Origin: Desulfomicrobium sp. ZS1
GTDB taxonomy: Bacteria > Desulfobacterota > Desulfovibrionia > Desulfovibrionales > Desulfomicrobiaceae
Direction of reading: 5' to 3'
DNA length: 64,000 nucleotides
Assembly (NCBI RefSeq): GCF_024204645.1
Contig: NZ_CP100351.1
Coordinates: 1,674,001-1,738,000 of the forward strand
Below, one piece after another: positions 44,127 through 53,286 of the stretch (its first letter is position 1; each line of letters starts with the position of its first letter). A program made the translations under genes and the position numbers. The notes below the pieces were generated by a model. The model worked only from the letters and a program-made list of their open reading frames with translations, made no database searches and was not told the DNA's origin.

Positions 44127-44408
44127 TCATTTCAGTATATACATCAATTCATTGTCAGCGACATAGAAAAGCTCTCGTTTAATTAACCTGTTAACGTATT
44201 GGTCATTTTTTTTGAGAATACGTATTTCAGAACTGATTTGTCTGTTTCGCAAATCGACATCATCTATCTTCTGTTGCACGCCATCTATTTTAACTTTCAA
44301 ATCTTTGTAAACAGGCAATCCGCTATCATCATCAAATATCTTGAAAACAAGAAAAATGTTTACTACGCACAGTAGAAAAAGAAAAATTTGCTTTTTACCA
44401 TGAATCAT
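44127..44408 (-). CDS. FtsB/DivIC-like small membrane coiled-coil protein
   Basis: A 93-residue bitopic protein: a short cytoplasmic basic start, a TM helix at about 8-25 (IFLFLLCVVNIFLVF), then a coiled coil (KVKIDGVQQKIDDVDLRNRQISSEIRILKK) and a short C-terminal segment RELFYVADNELMYIL. That tail pattern (ERE.LG....E..Y) is typical of FtsB/DivIC septum proteins. GGG with AAAG precedes the ATG. It is embedded in the pilT-bamD cluster between a zinc-ribbon protein and a TPR protein. Assignment to cell division is by architecture, not by close motif match. Confidence 0.7.
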   Translation of the reverse strand: MIHGKKQIFLFLLCVVNIFLVFKIFDDDSGLPVYKDLKVKIDGVQQKIDDVDLRNRQISSEIRILKKNDQYVNRLIKRELFYVADNELMYILK

Positions 44409-44411
44409 GAA

Positions 44412-44996
44412 TTACCCTTTCATGTGCAGTCTTTGCGCAGCGACAGCCCATGGTTCACTGTAACTTTTAAATTCGCCCAATGCCAGATCAAGGATATTTT
44501 CTATTCTTTCATTATCTGCTTCACTGATAACAGAATTGACACCTCTGAAAAAGGCTTCATTTGAATGCAGACTCTTGCAAGTAGCTTCGACCAGAATGAT
44601 GTTGACATCCCGGCGGCGCAATCCGTTCCATTTTCTAATAACACCCAAAATGGCTTTCGCCTGCTCCGATTCTTCGAGGATAAGTATATTATAGTAGTTA
44701 ATCCGAACTTTATCCAACGCTTCGTGGATAAGTGTGGTCTCAGAAACAAATATACCTCTTGATTTCAAAAATAGGCCGATCCTCTCTGCCAACTTCTTAT
44801 TTTTGACAAACAGAAACGCTACCGTCGCATCATGCGGAAAATGCTCGGGCGCGACAATTTTCTCATCTGCGCTTTCCTGATCGACAACGATAGGTTCTCT
44901 GCATTTTGGGCAATTGAGTTTGAACTTTTTGGTTTCAGGAATACGGTCGTCCGGAATCACAAAACTGGATTTACAATGAGAACAGGTGATATCCAT
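44412..44996 (-). CDS. zinc-ribbon protein with receiver-like domain
   Basis: A 194-residue cytoplasmic protein. Residues 1-40 form an MJ0042-type zinc ribbon: ITCSHCKSSFVIPDDRIPE followed by LNCPKCREPI (two CxxC pairs). Residues about 55-185 resemble a response-regulator receiver fold (ATVAFLFVKNKKLAERIGLFLK, then NILILEESEQAKAILGVIRKWN). The phospho-acceptor Asp position appears to be Glu (LILEE) and the usual acidic pair at the start is missing, so phosphorylation is unlikely. It lies between the PilU-like ATPase and the DivIC-like gene with 2-3 base gaps, so it is in the pil transcript. Function not known. Confidence 0.75.
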   Translation of the reverse strand: MDITCSHCKSSFVIPDDRIPETKKFKLNCPKCREPIVVDQESADEKIVAPEHFPHDATVAFLFVKNKKLAERIGLFLKSRGIFVSETTLIHEALDKVRINYYNILILEESEQAKAILGVIRKWNGLRRRDVNIILVEATCKSLHSNEAFFRGVNSVISEADNERIENILDLALGEFKSYSEPWAVAAQRLHMKG

Positions 44997-44998
44997 TC

Positions 44999-46180
44999 TT
45001 ACCTCTCAAGAAATGAGCTCTTACGCTCATAGTCGTGATCAAGCTCAAGGCCTTCAATATCCGTAACCTTCTCTCCGCGAGCGGTTTTGATCTTGTCGAT
45101 CATCTGGGCCAAACGGGATTTATCCGACCCGTGCAACATGGCAATATCTTCGGAAATTATATTTTCGTAAAATTGGTTGGCTATATATTTGTCGAAAGTG
45201 ATCATTCCGTAGGCATCACCGGATTCAACAATATTATAAAAGGTCTTGTCTTCACTCTCACCATTGTAAATGACTTCTTTGACACGCAGGTTCGACTTCA
45301 AAACTTCAAAAGCCGGAACGCGCCCTCCTCCCAAACGAGGCATCAGTCGTTGCGAGACGACATATTTGAGGCTTTCTGCCAGGCGTGATCGTATCAAACG
45401 CTCTTCAGCCAGCTCAAACATGCCAATGATACGGTTGATGGTCTGACCAGTGTCGCTGGTGTGCAGAGTTCCGAGTACCAGATGACCTGTCTCCGCAGCT
45501 TCCAAAGCAATGGTGATCGTCTCACGATCACGTATTTCACCCACCAGGATGACCTTTGGAGCCTGGCGCAATGCAGCACGCAGTCCTGAAGCGAAAGAAT
45601 CGAAATCAAGACCGAGTTCCCGCTGGTTCACAGTCCCGAGTTTATGCTCATGGACATATTCGATGGGGTCTTCAAGGGTGACGATATGCTTGCGGTGCAT
45701 CTGGTTTATATTGTCGATGAGAGCCGCAAGGGAGGTGGTCTTACCTGTGCCTGTGGCGCCGGTGACCAGAATGAGACCGTACTTCTCCTTGGACATCTCG
45801 TAAAAAACTTCCGGCAGGGAGAGATCCCTGATCGTGGGCACGACGGAGGTCAACTTGCGCATTACTATGGCCAAGGAGCCCTTCTGCCCCAGAATATTGA
45901 CCCTGAAACGGCAACGACCCGGCAGCTCGTAGGAAAGATCGCAGGACCCTGTGCGCAGTTGGTCCTCGTAAAGGCGGATATTGCGGCCCATGAGACACAT
46001 GGCCACAGCTTCAACCTGAATGGGCAGCAGCTGCCCCGGGTTAGGCTCTATCTTCGCGTTGACCAGCTCGCCATGAACTTCCGCCTGCACAAGCTTGTTC
46101 ACAGTAAAGAGAATGTCTGAGGTATCAGGCGCAAAATCGAGAACCTGATGCAAGATATGGTCAAGATGCGCTCTCTGCAT
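44999..46180 (-). CDS. PilT/PilU-type pilus retraction ATPase
   Basis: A 393-residue AAA-type secretion ATPase of the PilT/PilU class. Walker A is GATGTGKTTSL, the Asp box is IVTLEDPIEYVHEH, Walker B is VILVGEIRDRETI and the His box is LGTLHTSD. It differs from the neighbouring PilT in its N-terminal PAS-like domain (starting RAHLDHILHQVLDFA) and in the C-terminal tail, so it is probably the PilU-like accessory ATPase. GAGG precedes the ATG. The gene starts two bases after the PilT stop; the two are likely made together and may form mixed or alternating hexamers at the type IV pilus base. Confidence 0.85.
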   Translation of the reverse strand: MQRAHLDHILHQVLDFAPDTSDILFTVNKLVQAEVHGELVNAKIEPNPGQLLPIQVEAVAMCLMGRNIRLYEDQLRTGSCDLSYELPGRCRFRVNILGQKGSLAIVMRKLTSVVPTIRDLSLPEVFYEMSKEKYGLILVTGATGTGKTTSLAALIDNINQMHRKHIVTLEDPIEYVHEHKLGTVNQRELGLDFDSFASGLRAALRQAPKVILVGEIRDRETITIALEAAETGHLVLGTLHTSDTGQTINRIIGMFELAEERLIRSRLAESLKYVVSQRLMPRLGGGRVPAFEVLKSNLRVKEVIYNGESEDKTFYNIVESGDAYGMITFDKYIANQFYENIISEDIAMLHGSDKSRLAQMIDKIKTARGEKVTDIEGLELDHDYERKSSFLER

Positions 46181-46181
46181 A

Positions 46182-47264
46182 TTACACCTCGGTGAAATCT
46201 TGGGGCGGAGTGGTGAGAAATTCCCTGAATTTCGACTTCGTGGCAGCCTTGTTGTATGCTTGCTCGGGGTCGATGATACCGGCGGTGAGAAGCTTCATGA
46301 TGGCATCGTCGATGCTCTGCATGCCGAACTTTCGTCCAGTCTCGATAACGGAGTTGATCTGAAAAATCTTGTTTTCGCGGATCAGGTTTCGCACGGCAGG
46401 GGTGGCGATGAGGACTTCAATGCCGGCAACGCGCCCGGGTTTGTCTATGCGCTTGAAAAGGTTCTGCGCAATGATGGCCCGCAGGGAGTCGGCGAGACCG
46501 GAACGAATCTGGCCCTGCAAATCACCGGGAAAGACCTCGATGATGCGGTCGATGGTTTTCGAGGCGGAGATGGTGTGCAAGGTCGCAAAAACCAGATGGC
46601 CGGTCTCTGCCGCCTCAAGGGCCAACTGAATGGTTTCGAGGTCTCGCATTTCGCCGACCAGAATGATGTCCGGATCCTCGCGTAGCGCCCCGCGCAAGGC
46701 TGCGCTGAAAGACATGGTGTCCCGGCCGACTTCACGCTGATTGATCAGACAACTCTGCGGTTCGTGCACAAATTCGATGGGGTCTTCGATGGTCAGAATA
46801 TGATCCTTGCGGATCTTGTTCACGTAATCGACAATGGCGGCCAGCGTCGTGGATTTACCGCTACCCGTGGGGCCGGTGACCAATACGAGGCCTTTGGGTA
46901 ATAAAGCCAAATTCTTCAGGATACTCGGCAGGCCCAGCTCCTCGATGGTGAGGATTTTTTGCGGAATTTCTCGAAAAACTGCTCCGATTCCACGCTTCTG
47001 CAAAAAGAAATTGGCGCGGTAGCGAGCCAGATGAGTGACTTCGTAGGAGAAATCCACATCACCGCTTTCTTCGAACGTCTTGATCTTATTTTCAGGAGTT
47101 ATTTCGTAAAGCATTTTCTTGAGTTCTTCATGCTCAAGAAATTTGTATTTGATGCGCTGCATTTCGCCATGCAGGCGGATAATCGGCTGCGAGCCTGATG
47201 ACAGATGAAGATCCGAGGCCCCAAGCTCATGCATCATTTTAAAAAAGGCATCTATTTGAGCCAT
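46182..47264 (-). CDS. pilT: type IV pilus retraction ATPase PilT
   Basis: A 360-residue hexameric ATPase that depolymerises type IV pili and powers twitching. The N-terminal ASDLHLSSGSQP motif, Walker A GPTGSGKSTTL, Asp box ILTIEDPIEFVHE, REDPDIILVGEMRDLETI, HLVFATLHT and the PilT hallmark AIRNLI-like stretch (AVRNLIRE) are seen. The start is fixed by GGAGG eight to nine bases upstream. No pilin or pilus assembly gene is in the window, so the rest of the machine is encoded elsewhere. First pil gene in the run after pgsA. Confidence 0.93.
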   Translation of the reverse strand: MAQIDAFFKMMHELGASDLHLSSGSQPIIRLHGEMQRIKYKFLEHEELKKMLYEITPENKIKTFEESGDVDFSYEVTHLARYRANFFLQKRGIGAVFREIPQKILTIEELGLPSILKNLALLPKGLVLVTGPTGSGKSTTLAAIVDYVNKIRKDHILTIEDPIEFVHEPQSCLINQREVGRDTMSFSAALRGALREDPDIILVGEMRDLETIQLALEAAETGHLVFATLHTISASKTIDRIIEVFPGDLQGQIRSGLADSLRAIIAQNLFKRIDKPGRVAGIEVLIATPAVRNLIRENKIFQINSVIETGRKFGMQSIDDAIMKLLTAGIIDPEQAYNKAATKSKFREFLTTPPQDFTEV

Positions 47265-47398
47265 TTATGCCGTCCTCCAAAGGAACGTTTCGCCAAATCG
47301 AAATTTTTTGATCACCACACGGATTCTTGTCACACCCTTCAGTTCAAATAGGTTGGCGTTCTCTATACACTAAAATTCAGAGAAACAAAATGCAAACT

Positions 47399-47938
47399 TC
47401 AGTCTCCCCAAATCCGATAAAAGGTGTAGAGATAATTCCAGCCTGAATATAAAGTGAGCACCACCGCCACAAGCAGCAGCACAAAGCCCAATTTCGCAGT
47501 ATCAATACCGAACAGAGGGTAGTGATAAATAAGCGGAACCAAGGCTACGCTCTGCATGATGGTCTTCATCTTTCCATATTTGTCTGCCGCGATAACCTGG
47601 CCCTTATCCGCGGCAATGGCCCGCAGTCCAGTGACAAGCAATTCCCGGATAATGACGATAATTGCGACCCATGCAGGAATCCAGTTCAACTCGACAAGCA
47701 TGATCAAGACCGATGCGATGAGTATCTTGTCCGCCAACGGATCGAGAAATTTCCCGAAATTGGTGACCTGGTTGTATTTTCTGGCCCAAAAACCGTCGGC
47801 AAGATCTGTAAGAATCGCGACAAGAAAGAGAATAGTCGCAAGCAGACAGGTTGACCGCGAAGGAAAATACAATAAGGCGACAATGAAAGGCACCGCCAAT
47901 ATTCGAAACACTGTAAGCGCGTTTGGTACGTTCATCAT
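47399..47938 (-). CDS. pgsA: CDP-diacylglycerol-glycerol-3-phosphate 3-phosphatidyltransferase
   Basis: A 179-residue inner-membrane enzyme making phosphatidylglycerol phosphate. The CDP-alcohol phosphatidyltransferase signature D-G-x2-A-R-x8-G-x3-D-x3-D is complete in DGFWARK followed by GKFLDPLADK. About five to six hydrophobic helices follow. The N-terminus NVPNALTVFRILAVPF is typical. An ATG-ATG pair makes the exact start ambiguous by one codon. It lies six bases after the lytic transglycosylase stop, so the two are co-transcribed. Confidence 0.93.
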   Translation of the reverse strand: MMNVPNALTVFRILAVPFIVALLYFPSRSTCLLATILFLVAILTDLADGFWARKYNQVTNFGKFLDPLADKILIASVLIMLVELNWIPAWVAIIVIIRELLVTGLRAIAADKGQVIAADKYGKMKTIMQSVALVPLIYHYPLFGIDTAKLGFVLLLVAVVLTLYSGWNYLYTFYRIWGD

Positions 47939-47944
47939 GTTGTT

Positions 47945-48547
47945 TTATTCATAATATTGAAGTCGCGCCCAAACTTTTTCGACATAATTTTGAGTTTCGG
48001 CGTAGGGAGGAATCCCCCCATATTTCTTTACGGCATTTGGCCCTGCGTTATATGCCGCGACAGCAAGACGCCTATCTGGAAATGTATCAAGCAAGTATCG
48101 CAAATAACGGATTCCTGCATCGATATTTTCCGACGGATCAAAAGGATCCTCTAAATCAAGATCCCTTCCGGTTTCAGGCATGATCTGCATCAAACCTTGA
48201 GCCCCTGCAGTGGAAACAGCAGCTGCATCGAACCCGGATTCAACATCAATCACCGCCATAACAAGTTTTTTATCAACCTCATATTTAGAACACAAACTAG
48301 AAACTATGGTATTTACTTCTTTTACACTTCTGTGATCGCGTTTAAACGCGACTATTGCATTCCGAATATAATTTATAGTTTTTTCAAACTTGTATGGCTT
48401 GTACTTTCTTGAATTTGGAATGTCCGTTATGCAAAGAGTTCCATCTTCCTTGACCATATAATAAATGCCTTTGGCCTGAACGATTTGCCCGGCCAAAAAT
48501 AAAAACTGAAAGGCAAGAAGAAAAGAAAGTACAAAAACACGTATCAT
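47945..48547 (-). CDS. lytic transglycosylase (SLT domain)
   Basis: A 200-residue exported peptidoglycan lyase. A signal peptide (about 1-25) is followed by a DUF4124-like segment (YYMVKEDGTLCITDIPN). The SLT catalytic domain (about 85-195) has the catalytic Glu in AVIDVESGFD, then AVSTAGAQGLMQIMPET and YNAGPNAVKKYGG. AGAAGG precedes the ATG. The length and layout fit small MltC/Slt70-tail type enzymes of deltaproteobacteria. It sits just upstream of pgsA and downstream of mrp in a co-directional run. Confidence 0.9.
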   Translation of the reverse strand: MIRVFVLSFLLAFQFLFLAGQIVQAKGIYYMVKEDGTLCITDIPNSRKYKPYKFEKTINYIRNAIVAFKRDHRSVKEVNTIVSSLCSKYEVDKKLVMAVIDVESGFDAAAVSTAGAQGLMQIMPETGRDLDLEDPFDPSENIDAGIRYLRYLLDTFPDRRLAVAAYNAGPNAVKKYGGIPPYAETQNYVEKVWARLQYYE

Positions 48548-48566
48548 ATTCGTGTCACCTTCTTAC

Positions 48567-49475
48567 CTATACATGACTACTCGACACGGCTTCCAGACTG
48601 TTTTCGGCAGCGACAATGACCCGCTCAGCCATCGCAAGCAAGGCCGTCTTGGCCGGGCATTCGACATCAAGCATGACAACAGGCTTGCCCAAGTCCCCGG
48701 CGACCACGGTAACCGGATCAAGCGGAATGGCCCCGAGAAACGGCAGCGAGTACTTCGTGGCAAGTTGCTCTCCCCCGCCTCTTTTGAACAGATCGATCTT
48801 TTGCCCACAGTGCGGACAGATGAGACCGCTCATGTTTTCAACGACACCGAGAATGTTCGCCTTCACGTACTGCAGAAAGTTAATCGATTTTCGCACGTCT
48901 GCCAAAGAAATTTCTTGAGGCGTCGTGATGACGATACACAGGGCGTCGGGAACTGTCTTCAGTACGGCCATCGGCTCGTCTCCCGTACCGGGCGGGGAAT
49001 CGATGACCAGAAAATCCAGCTCGCCCCAGTCCACATCCGACACGAACTGGCGTATGGCCGAGGTCTTCATGGGACCTTTCCAAAGCACGGCCTGATCCGG
49101 GTCCTTGAGCAGGGACTCCATGGACACGACCGCCAGATTTTCGCTGTAGCGTTTGGGCTGGATGCCTTTTTGCGGATCGATGTCCAAAAGGCCGGTCAAC
49201 CCAAGCAGATGCGGCACGCTGGGTCCATGGATATCGACATCCAGCAGCCCAACCTTGTACCCCTTGATAGCCAGAGCCGCGGCCAGATTGGTGGATACAG
49301 AGCTTTTGCCCACCCCGCCTTTGCCGCTCATAACGAAAAGTTTGTATTTGATCTTGGACAAGGTGCTAGCGATGACCTTGTCCTGGCGTTCGAGCTTTGA
49401 TTCCGGGCTGTCCTGGATCGAGCCGAGGGTCTTTTTGCCGGAGCAGCTGGAACAGGATGAATTGGTTTCGGACAT
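48567..49475 (-). CDS. Mrp/NBP35-family ATP-binding Fe-S cluster carrier
   Basis: A 302-residue deviant-Walker P-loop ATPase that delivers Fe-S clusters. The N-terminus has a Cys-rich SSCSSCSGKK segment. The P-loop is VMSGKGGVGKSSVSTNLA. Other landmarks are LLDVDIHGPSVPHLLG, the conserved DFLVIDSPPGTGDEP and, late, the CPHCGQKIDLF CxxC that holds the bridging cluster. GGAGG precedes the ATG. It lies between pcm and a lytic transglycosylase. Carrier rather than scaffold function is the family norm. Confidence 0.93.
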   Translation of the reverse strand: MSETNSSCSSCSGKKTLGSIQDSPESKLERQDKVIASTLSKIKYKLFVMSGKGGVGKSSVSTNLAAALAIKGYKVGLLDVDIHGPSVPHLLGLTGLLDIDPQKGIQPKRYSENLAVVSMESLLKDPDQAVLWKGPMKTSAIRQFVSDVDWGELDFLVIDSPPGTGDEPMAVLKTVPDALCIVITTPQEISLADVRKSINFLQYVKANILGVVENMSGLICPHCGQKIDLFKRGGGEQLATKYSLPFLGAIPLDPVTVVAGDLGKPVVMLDVECPAKTALLAMAERVIVAAENSLEAVSSSHV

Positions 49476-49590
49476 TTTTCCTCCAGAGATATGGACATCC
49501 GCCGCCGGTCTGATCGACCGCTTGGGGCAGATATGTATTTATGGGCAGGCAGCATGCGCAGAACCTTTCGCTTCTCCGCAGCGCCGGGGC

Positions 49591-50262
49591 TCACCAGCCG
49601 TGCGAGCCCACCAGATCAACAAAAGCGACGGGGCCATGATCTTCCTGATGGATTCGCCCTTCCTTCTTGAAAATCCTGAAGAGTCGCTGGTCCCTTCGGG
49701 TTTCGCCCACGGGGATGAGCATGATGCCCGGATCCGTCAGTTGTTCCAGCAGAGGCGCAGGCACTTCGGGGCCTCCGGCGGTGACGATGATGCGATCAAA
49801 AGGGGCAAGCTCGGGCCACCCCAGGGTTCCGTCGTCGAGTTTGACCCGCACATTGAAGTATTTCATCTGCAAAAGCCGGCTGCGGGAAGTCAAGTAAAGT
49901 TGCTTGATCCGCTCCACGGTGAAGACCTCCGCCCCCATGGCCGCAAGTATGGCGGCCTGATACCCGGAGCCGGTGCCTATTTCAAGGATGCGCATGCGCG
50001 GACGGACAACAAGAAGCGATGTCATCAGAGCGACTATATATGGCTGAGAAAGTGTCTGCCCAAGACCGATGGGCACGGGATAATCGCCGTAGGCTTGCAT
50101 CTGCAGGGCTTCATCAACAAAAAGATGTCTGGGAACCTGACGCATCACGGAGAGCACGCGTTCGTCGGTGATCCCCCTGGCTTCGATCTGCTCCCGCACC
50201 ATCCTTTCCCGATTGCGAAGAAATCCCTTCAACGTGAAGCTCTCCCGGCCTGCGCGATTCAT
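49591..50262 (-). CDS. pcm: protein-L-isoaspartate O-methyltransferase
   Basis: A 223-residue SAM-dependent repair enzyme for isoaspartyl residues. It has the PCMT motifs: [22 protein letters not shown] with the pre-motif [10 protein letters not shown], motif [17 protein letters not shown], and [19 protein letters not shown]. No good ribosome site precedes ATG 50262, though the sequence match begins near there. It is the first gene of the run leading to bamD and is divergent from the CBS-domain gene. Confidence 0.93.
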   Translation of the reverse strand: MNRAGRESFTLKGFLRNRERMVREQIEARGITDERVLSVMRQVPRHLFVDEALQMQAYGDYPVPIGLGQTLSQPYIVALMTSLLVVRPRMRILEIGTGSGYQAAILAAMGAEVFTVERIKQLYLTSRSRLLQMKYFNVRVKLDDGTLGWPELAPFDRIIVTAGGPEVPAPLLEQLTDPGIMLIPVGETRRDQRLFRIFKKEGRIHQEDHGPVAFVDLVGSHGW

Positions 50263-50413
50263 TGGAAATCATTACCATAAAGAAGGTTGCAAACCAGATT
50301 TCACCACCCAAGTCAACTCGGACCTCGTCAAGGATCCGCCTGCGATGCCTGCGCCAACCTTTTTCTTGCCCACGATGCTGGAATCGGAAAGAATGATAAA
50401 AAAGGAGAATGCC

Positions 50414-50845
50414 ATGTTCCAGGTTAAAGATATCATGACCAAGGACGTTTTCACCCTGAATCACAACGAAAGTCTGAGCGCGGCCAAGGATCTGATGGAC
50501 CTGGCCCGCATCCGCCACATCCCCATCGTCGACAGCCAGGGCAAATTCACGGGCCTGCTAACGCACCGCGACATCCTGGCCGCCACCATCTCCGAACTGG
50601 CTGGCATCGATCGCCAGACCCAGGATGAAATCGAGTCCGGAATTCCCATTCGCGAAATCATGCAGATCGATGTGGTCACCGTCACTGCGGACCTGTCTTT
50701 GAAAAAGGCCGCCAGGTTGTTGCTGGAAGAGAAGTACGGATGCCTGCCCGTAATTTGCGAGGACAAGCTGTGCGGGATCATCACTGAAGCCGATTTCCTG
50801 CGGCTGACCATTGATCTGCTTGATGCAGTGGAGCAGGAAGACTAA
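50414..50845 (+). CDS. CBS-domain pair protein
   Basis: A 143-residue protein consisting of two CBS domains: FQVKDIMTKDVFTLNHNES...HIPIVDSQGKFTGLLTHRDIL and IREIMQIDVVTVTADLSLKKAARLLLEEKYGCLPVI. Such Bateman modules sense adenine nucleotides and control enzymes or channels. GGAG eight bases before ATG 50414 excludes the longer upstream frame. It is a stand-alone Bateman protein, converging on mgtE, whose product also contains CBS domains; a regulatory link is possible but not shown. Confidence 0.85.
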   Translation: MFQVKDIMTKDVFTLNHNESLSAAKDLMDLARIRHIPIVDSQGKFTGLLTHRDILAATISELAGIDRQTQDEIESGIPIREIMQIDVVTVTADLSLKKAARLLLEEKYGCLPVICEDKLCGIITEADFLRLTIDLLDAVEQED

Positions 50846-50857
50846 GGCCGCGTCCTT

Positions 50858-52192
50858 CTAGAAAAGAAAAACGGCGGCCAACCCCAAAAAGGTGAAAAAG
50901 CCGAGGCTGTCAGTCAACGTCGTCAAAAAGATGCTTGAAGCCTGGGCCGGATCGCGACCGATTTCCTTGAGCACAAGGGGAATGGACGCTCCGGCCACAG
51001 CGCCGATGAGCATGTCGAGACCCAGGGCCACGGCCATAACCACGGCCAAACCGAGGTTGTGCGTCCAGGTGAAGAGGCCGAGAAAAACCAGCGTACCGAC
51101 GATAAGCCCGTTGGCCGTTCCGATCTTGGCTTCACGCAACACCGCCACCCAACTTTTCTTGCGGTTGAACCGCTCCATGGCCAGCTGTCTAATCATGACC
51201 GCAAGGGCCTGCTGTCCCGTATTTCCGGCCTGATTGGCGACGATGGGCATGAGCGCGGCCAGAATGGCCATCTGCGCGATGGTCCCCTCGAACATATGAA
51301 CCACAAAGGCGGACACGGCGGAATTGAGCACATTCAGGATCAGCCAGGGCAGTCGCACGCGCAGGGAATATGACCACGGCGAATCCACGGTTTCGTCCCG
51401 GCCCGCACCGACCATGGACTGCATGTCCTCGCTGGCTTCCTCCTGGATGATGTCGATGACGTCGTCGACGGTGACCATGCCCAGTAAGCGCTGTTCGTGG
51501 TCGACGACGGGAAGAGCCAGAAAATTGTAGCGGCTGATGAGCCGGGCGACCTCTTCCTTGTCCACGTCAAAAGACACGTAAATCAGGTTCTGCTCGCGCA
51601 GAAGCTCTTTGAGCAGAGTCCGGCCAGGGCTCACCAGGAGATCCCGCAGGGACAAGACGCCCCGAAGATGCCGGAACTCGTCAACGACATACGCATAGTA
51701 GGGAATCTCGGTTTCTTCGACCCGGTCGCGTATCAGATTGATGGCCTGCTGCGCGTTCATGGAATGGTCCAGGGCCAGAATCTCCGTATTCATGACGCCG
51801 CCGGCGGAATCCGGATCGAACTGCAGCAGGTCCGAGATTTCCTTGGCGTCTTCGCGCTCCAGTTTCTTGAAAATGCGGGCGCGGACGGTGGAGTCGAGAT
51901 CTTCGAGGATATCGGCCGCGTCATCCGGCGACATGGCCTCCAGGATGGCTGCGGCAAAATCCGGCGCGAGCTGGGTCATGAGCGCGTTGCGGTCGTGACG
52001 CTCCATTTCGGTGATGGACTCCGAAGCGTCCTCCACGTCCATTTCCTTAATATATTCGAGCTGTTCCGTCAGAGACAGATTTTCCAGCTCATCGGCGGTA
52101 TCGGCCGGATGCTGGCTGTCCAGGGAGGTTGCCAACCACTGCACGGAAGCGTGGTCCATGGGCGTGGGATCGGAATTTTTCTTTGCATTCAT
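50858..52192 (-). CDS. mgtE: magnesium transporter MgtE
   Basis: A 444-residue Mg2+ channel/transporter. The N-terminal MgtE_N superhelix (about 20-130, AAILEAMSPDDAADILEDL) is followed by a CBS pair (SMNAQQAINLIRDRV...GMVTVDDVIDIIQEEA). Five membrane helices with the pore motif PIVANQAGNTGQQALAVMIR and a final DSLGFFTFLG complete it. ATG 52192 is chosen as it starts the recognisable N-domain; an upstream in-frame alternative at 52276 would overlap the biotin promoter region. A riboswitch (M-box) was not seen upstream. It diverges from bioB with a 125-base gap. Confidence 0.93.
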   Translation of the reverse strand: MNAKKNSDPTPMDHASVQWLATSLDSQHPADTADELENLSLTEQLEYIKEMDVEDASESITEMERHDRNALMTQLAPDFAAAILEAMSPDDAADILEDLDSTVRARIFKKLEREDAKEISDLLQFDPDSAGGVMNTEILALDHSMNAQQAINLIRDRVEETEIPYYAYVVDEFRHLRGVLSLRDLLVSPGRTLLKELLREQNLIYVSFDVDKEEVARLISRYNFLALPVVDHEQRLLGMVTVDDVIDIIQEEASEDMQSMVGAGRDETVDSPWSYSLRVRLPWLILNVLNSAVSAFVVHMFEGTIAQMAILAALMPIVANQAGNTGQQALAVMIRQLAMERFNRKKSWVAVLREAKIGTANGLIVGTLVFLGLFTWTHNLGLAVVMAVALGLDMLIGAVAGASIPLVLKEIGRDPAQASSIFLTTLTDSLGFFTFLGLAAVFLF

Positions 52193-52317
52193 GACAGCTG
52201 CTCGGTAGCCTAATCGGGTTGCGAGGTCAAAAGGCTCTTCAAATTGACGCTGAAAAAACACAGTGCGATTTGACAACGTTTATCGGCCACGATTAATGCC
52301 CCTCTCACAGGAAAACC

Positions 52318-53286
52318 ATGCTGCATCCACTGATTACACGCCTTACCAGCCAGATCCTCGACGGCACGCCATTGACCGAAGAGCAGGGCCGCCTTTTGGC
52401 CGAGCTTGAAAGCGATCACACCACCGAACTGCTGTTCGCGGCGAACTCCGTCACCAAGGCCATGAGGCACCGCCCCTTCACCTGTTCCATCACCAATGCC
52501 AAATCCGGGACCTGCTCCCAGGATTGCAGGTTCTGCGCCCAAAGCGGACATTACACTACAGGCAGCCCGAACCATCCGCTGCTCCCGCTGGACGACCTGA
52601 TCGAAAACGGACTGGCCATGCACAAGGCCGGGGCCAGTTGCTATTCGCTGGTCACCAGCGGACTGATGCTTTCCAGCGATGAAATCACGCGCATCTGCGC
52701 CTGCATCGAAACGCTGAGGTCCCGCACGACGCTTGAACTGAGCGCATCCCTCGGACTTTTGAACACAGACTATGCACGCCGTCTGGTGCAGGCCGGGCTG
52801 ACCCGCTACCACCACAACCTGGAAACGGCCCGCTCCCATTTTCCGTCCATCTGCACGACGCACTCCTACGACGAGGATATCGCCACCATCCGTCTGGCCA
52901 AGGAGCACGGACTCAAAATCTGCTCGGGCGGCATTCTCGGCCTTGGTGAATCATGGGCGCAGCGCATCGAGCTGGCCGCTACTCTGGCCGAACTGGACGT
53001 CGACACGGTGCCGCTCAATTTCCTGTCCCCCATACCGGGCACGCCGCTTGAGGCCAGCCCGCTGCTGCCTGCGCACGACGCCCTCAAGTCCGTGGCCCTG
53101 TTCCGCCTGATGCTCCCGCAGGTAAGCATCACCATCGCCGGTGGCCGGGAGCGGGTTCTGGGCGACTACCAGTCCTGGCTGCCCCTGGCCGGAGCCAACG
53201 GCATGATGATCGGCAATTACCTGACCACCAAGGGCCGCAACCTGGAAGCGGATCTGCGCATGCTGGAGCAGGGAAAATGGATTTAA
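52318..53286 (+). CDS. bioB: biotin synthase
   Basis: A 322-residue radical-SAM enzyme inserting sulfur into dethiobiotin. The SAM-cluster motif CSQDCRFC (Cys near 66, 70 and 73) follows the family sequence ITNAKSGT. Further landmarks are YHHNLETARSHF and FLSPIPGTPLE. An AGGAAAA stretch precedes the ATG. It is first in an eight-gene operon in which each next gene overlaps the previous one by 4-31 bases or nearly touches it; here the 3' end overlaps the hot-dog gene by 10 bases. No BirA box was recognised in the 125-base divergent region shared with mgtE. Confidence 0.96.
   Translation: MLHPLITRLTSQILDGTPLTEEQGRLLAELESDHTTELLFAANSVTKAMRHRPFTCSITNAKSGTCSQDCRFCAQSGHYTTGSPNHPLLPLDDLIENGLAMHKAGASCYSLVTSGLMLSSDEITRICACIETLRSRTTLELSASLGLLNTDYARRLVQAGLTRYHHNLETARSHFPSICTTHSYDEDIATIRLAKEHGLKICSGGILGLGESWAQRIELAATLAELDVDTVPLNFLSPIPGTPLEASPLLPAHDALKSVALFRLMLPQVSITIAGGRERVLGDYQSWLPLAGANGMMIGNYLTTKGRNLEADLRMLEQGKWI

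Noticed and set aside
52193-52317. BirA operator or other biotin regulatory site before bioB
   Set aside because: I looked for a TTGTAAACC-spacer-GGTTTACAA-like dyad and found none that holds; a TTGACAACGTTT stretch has no matching half.
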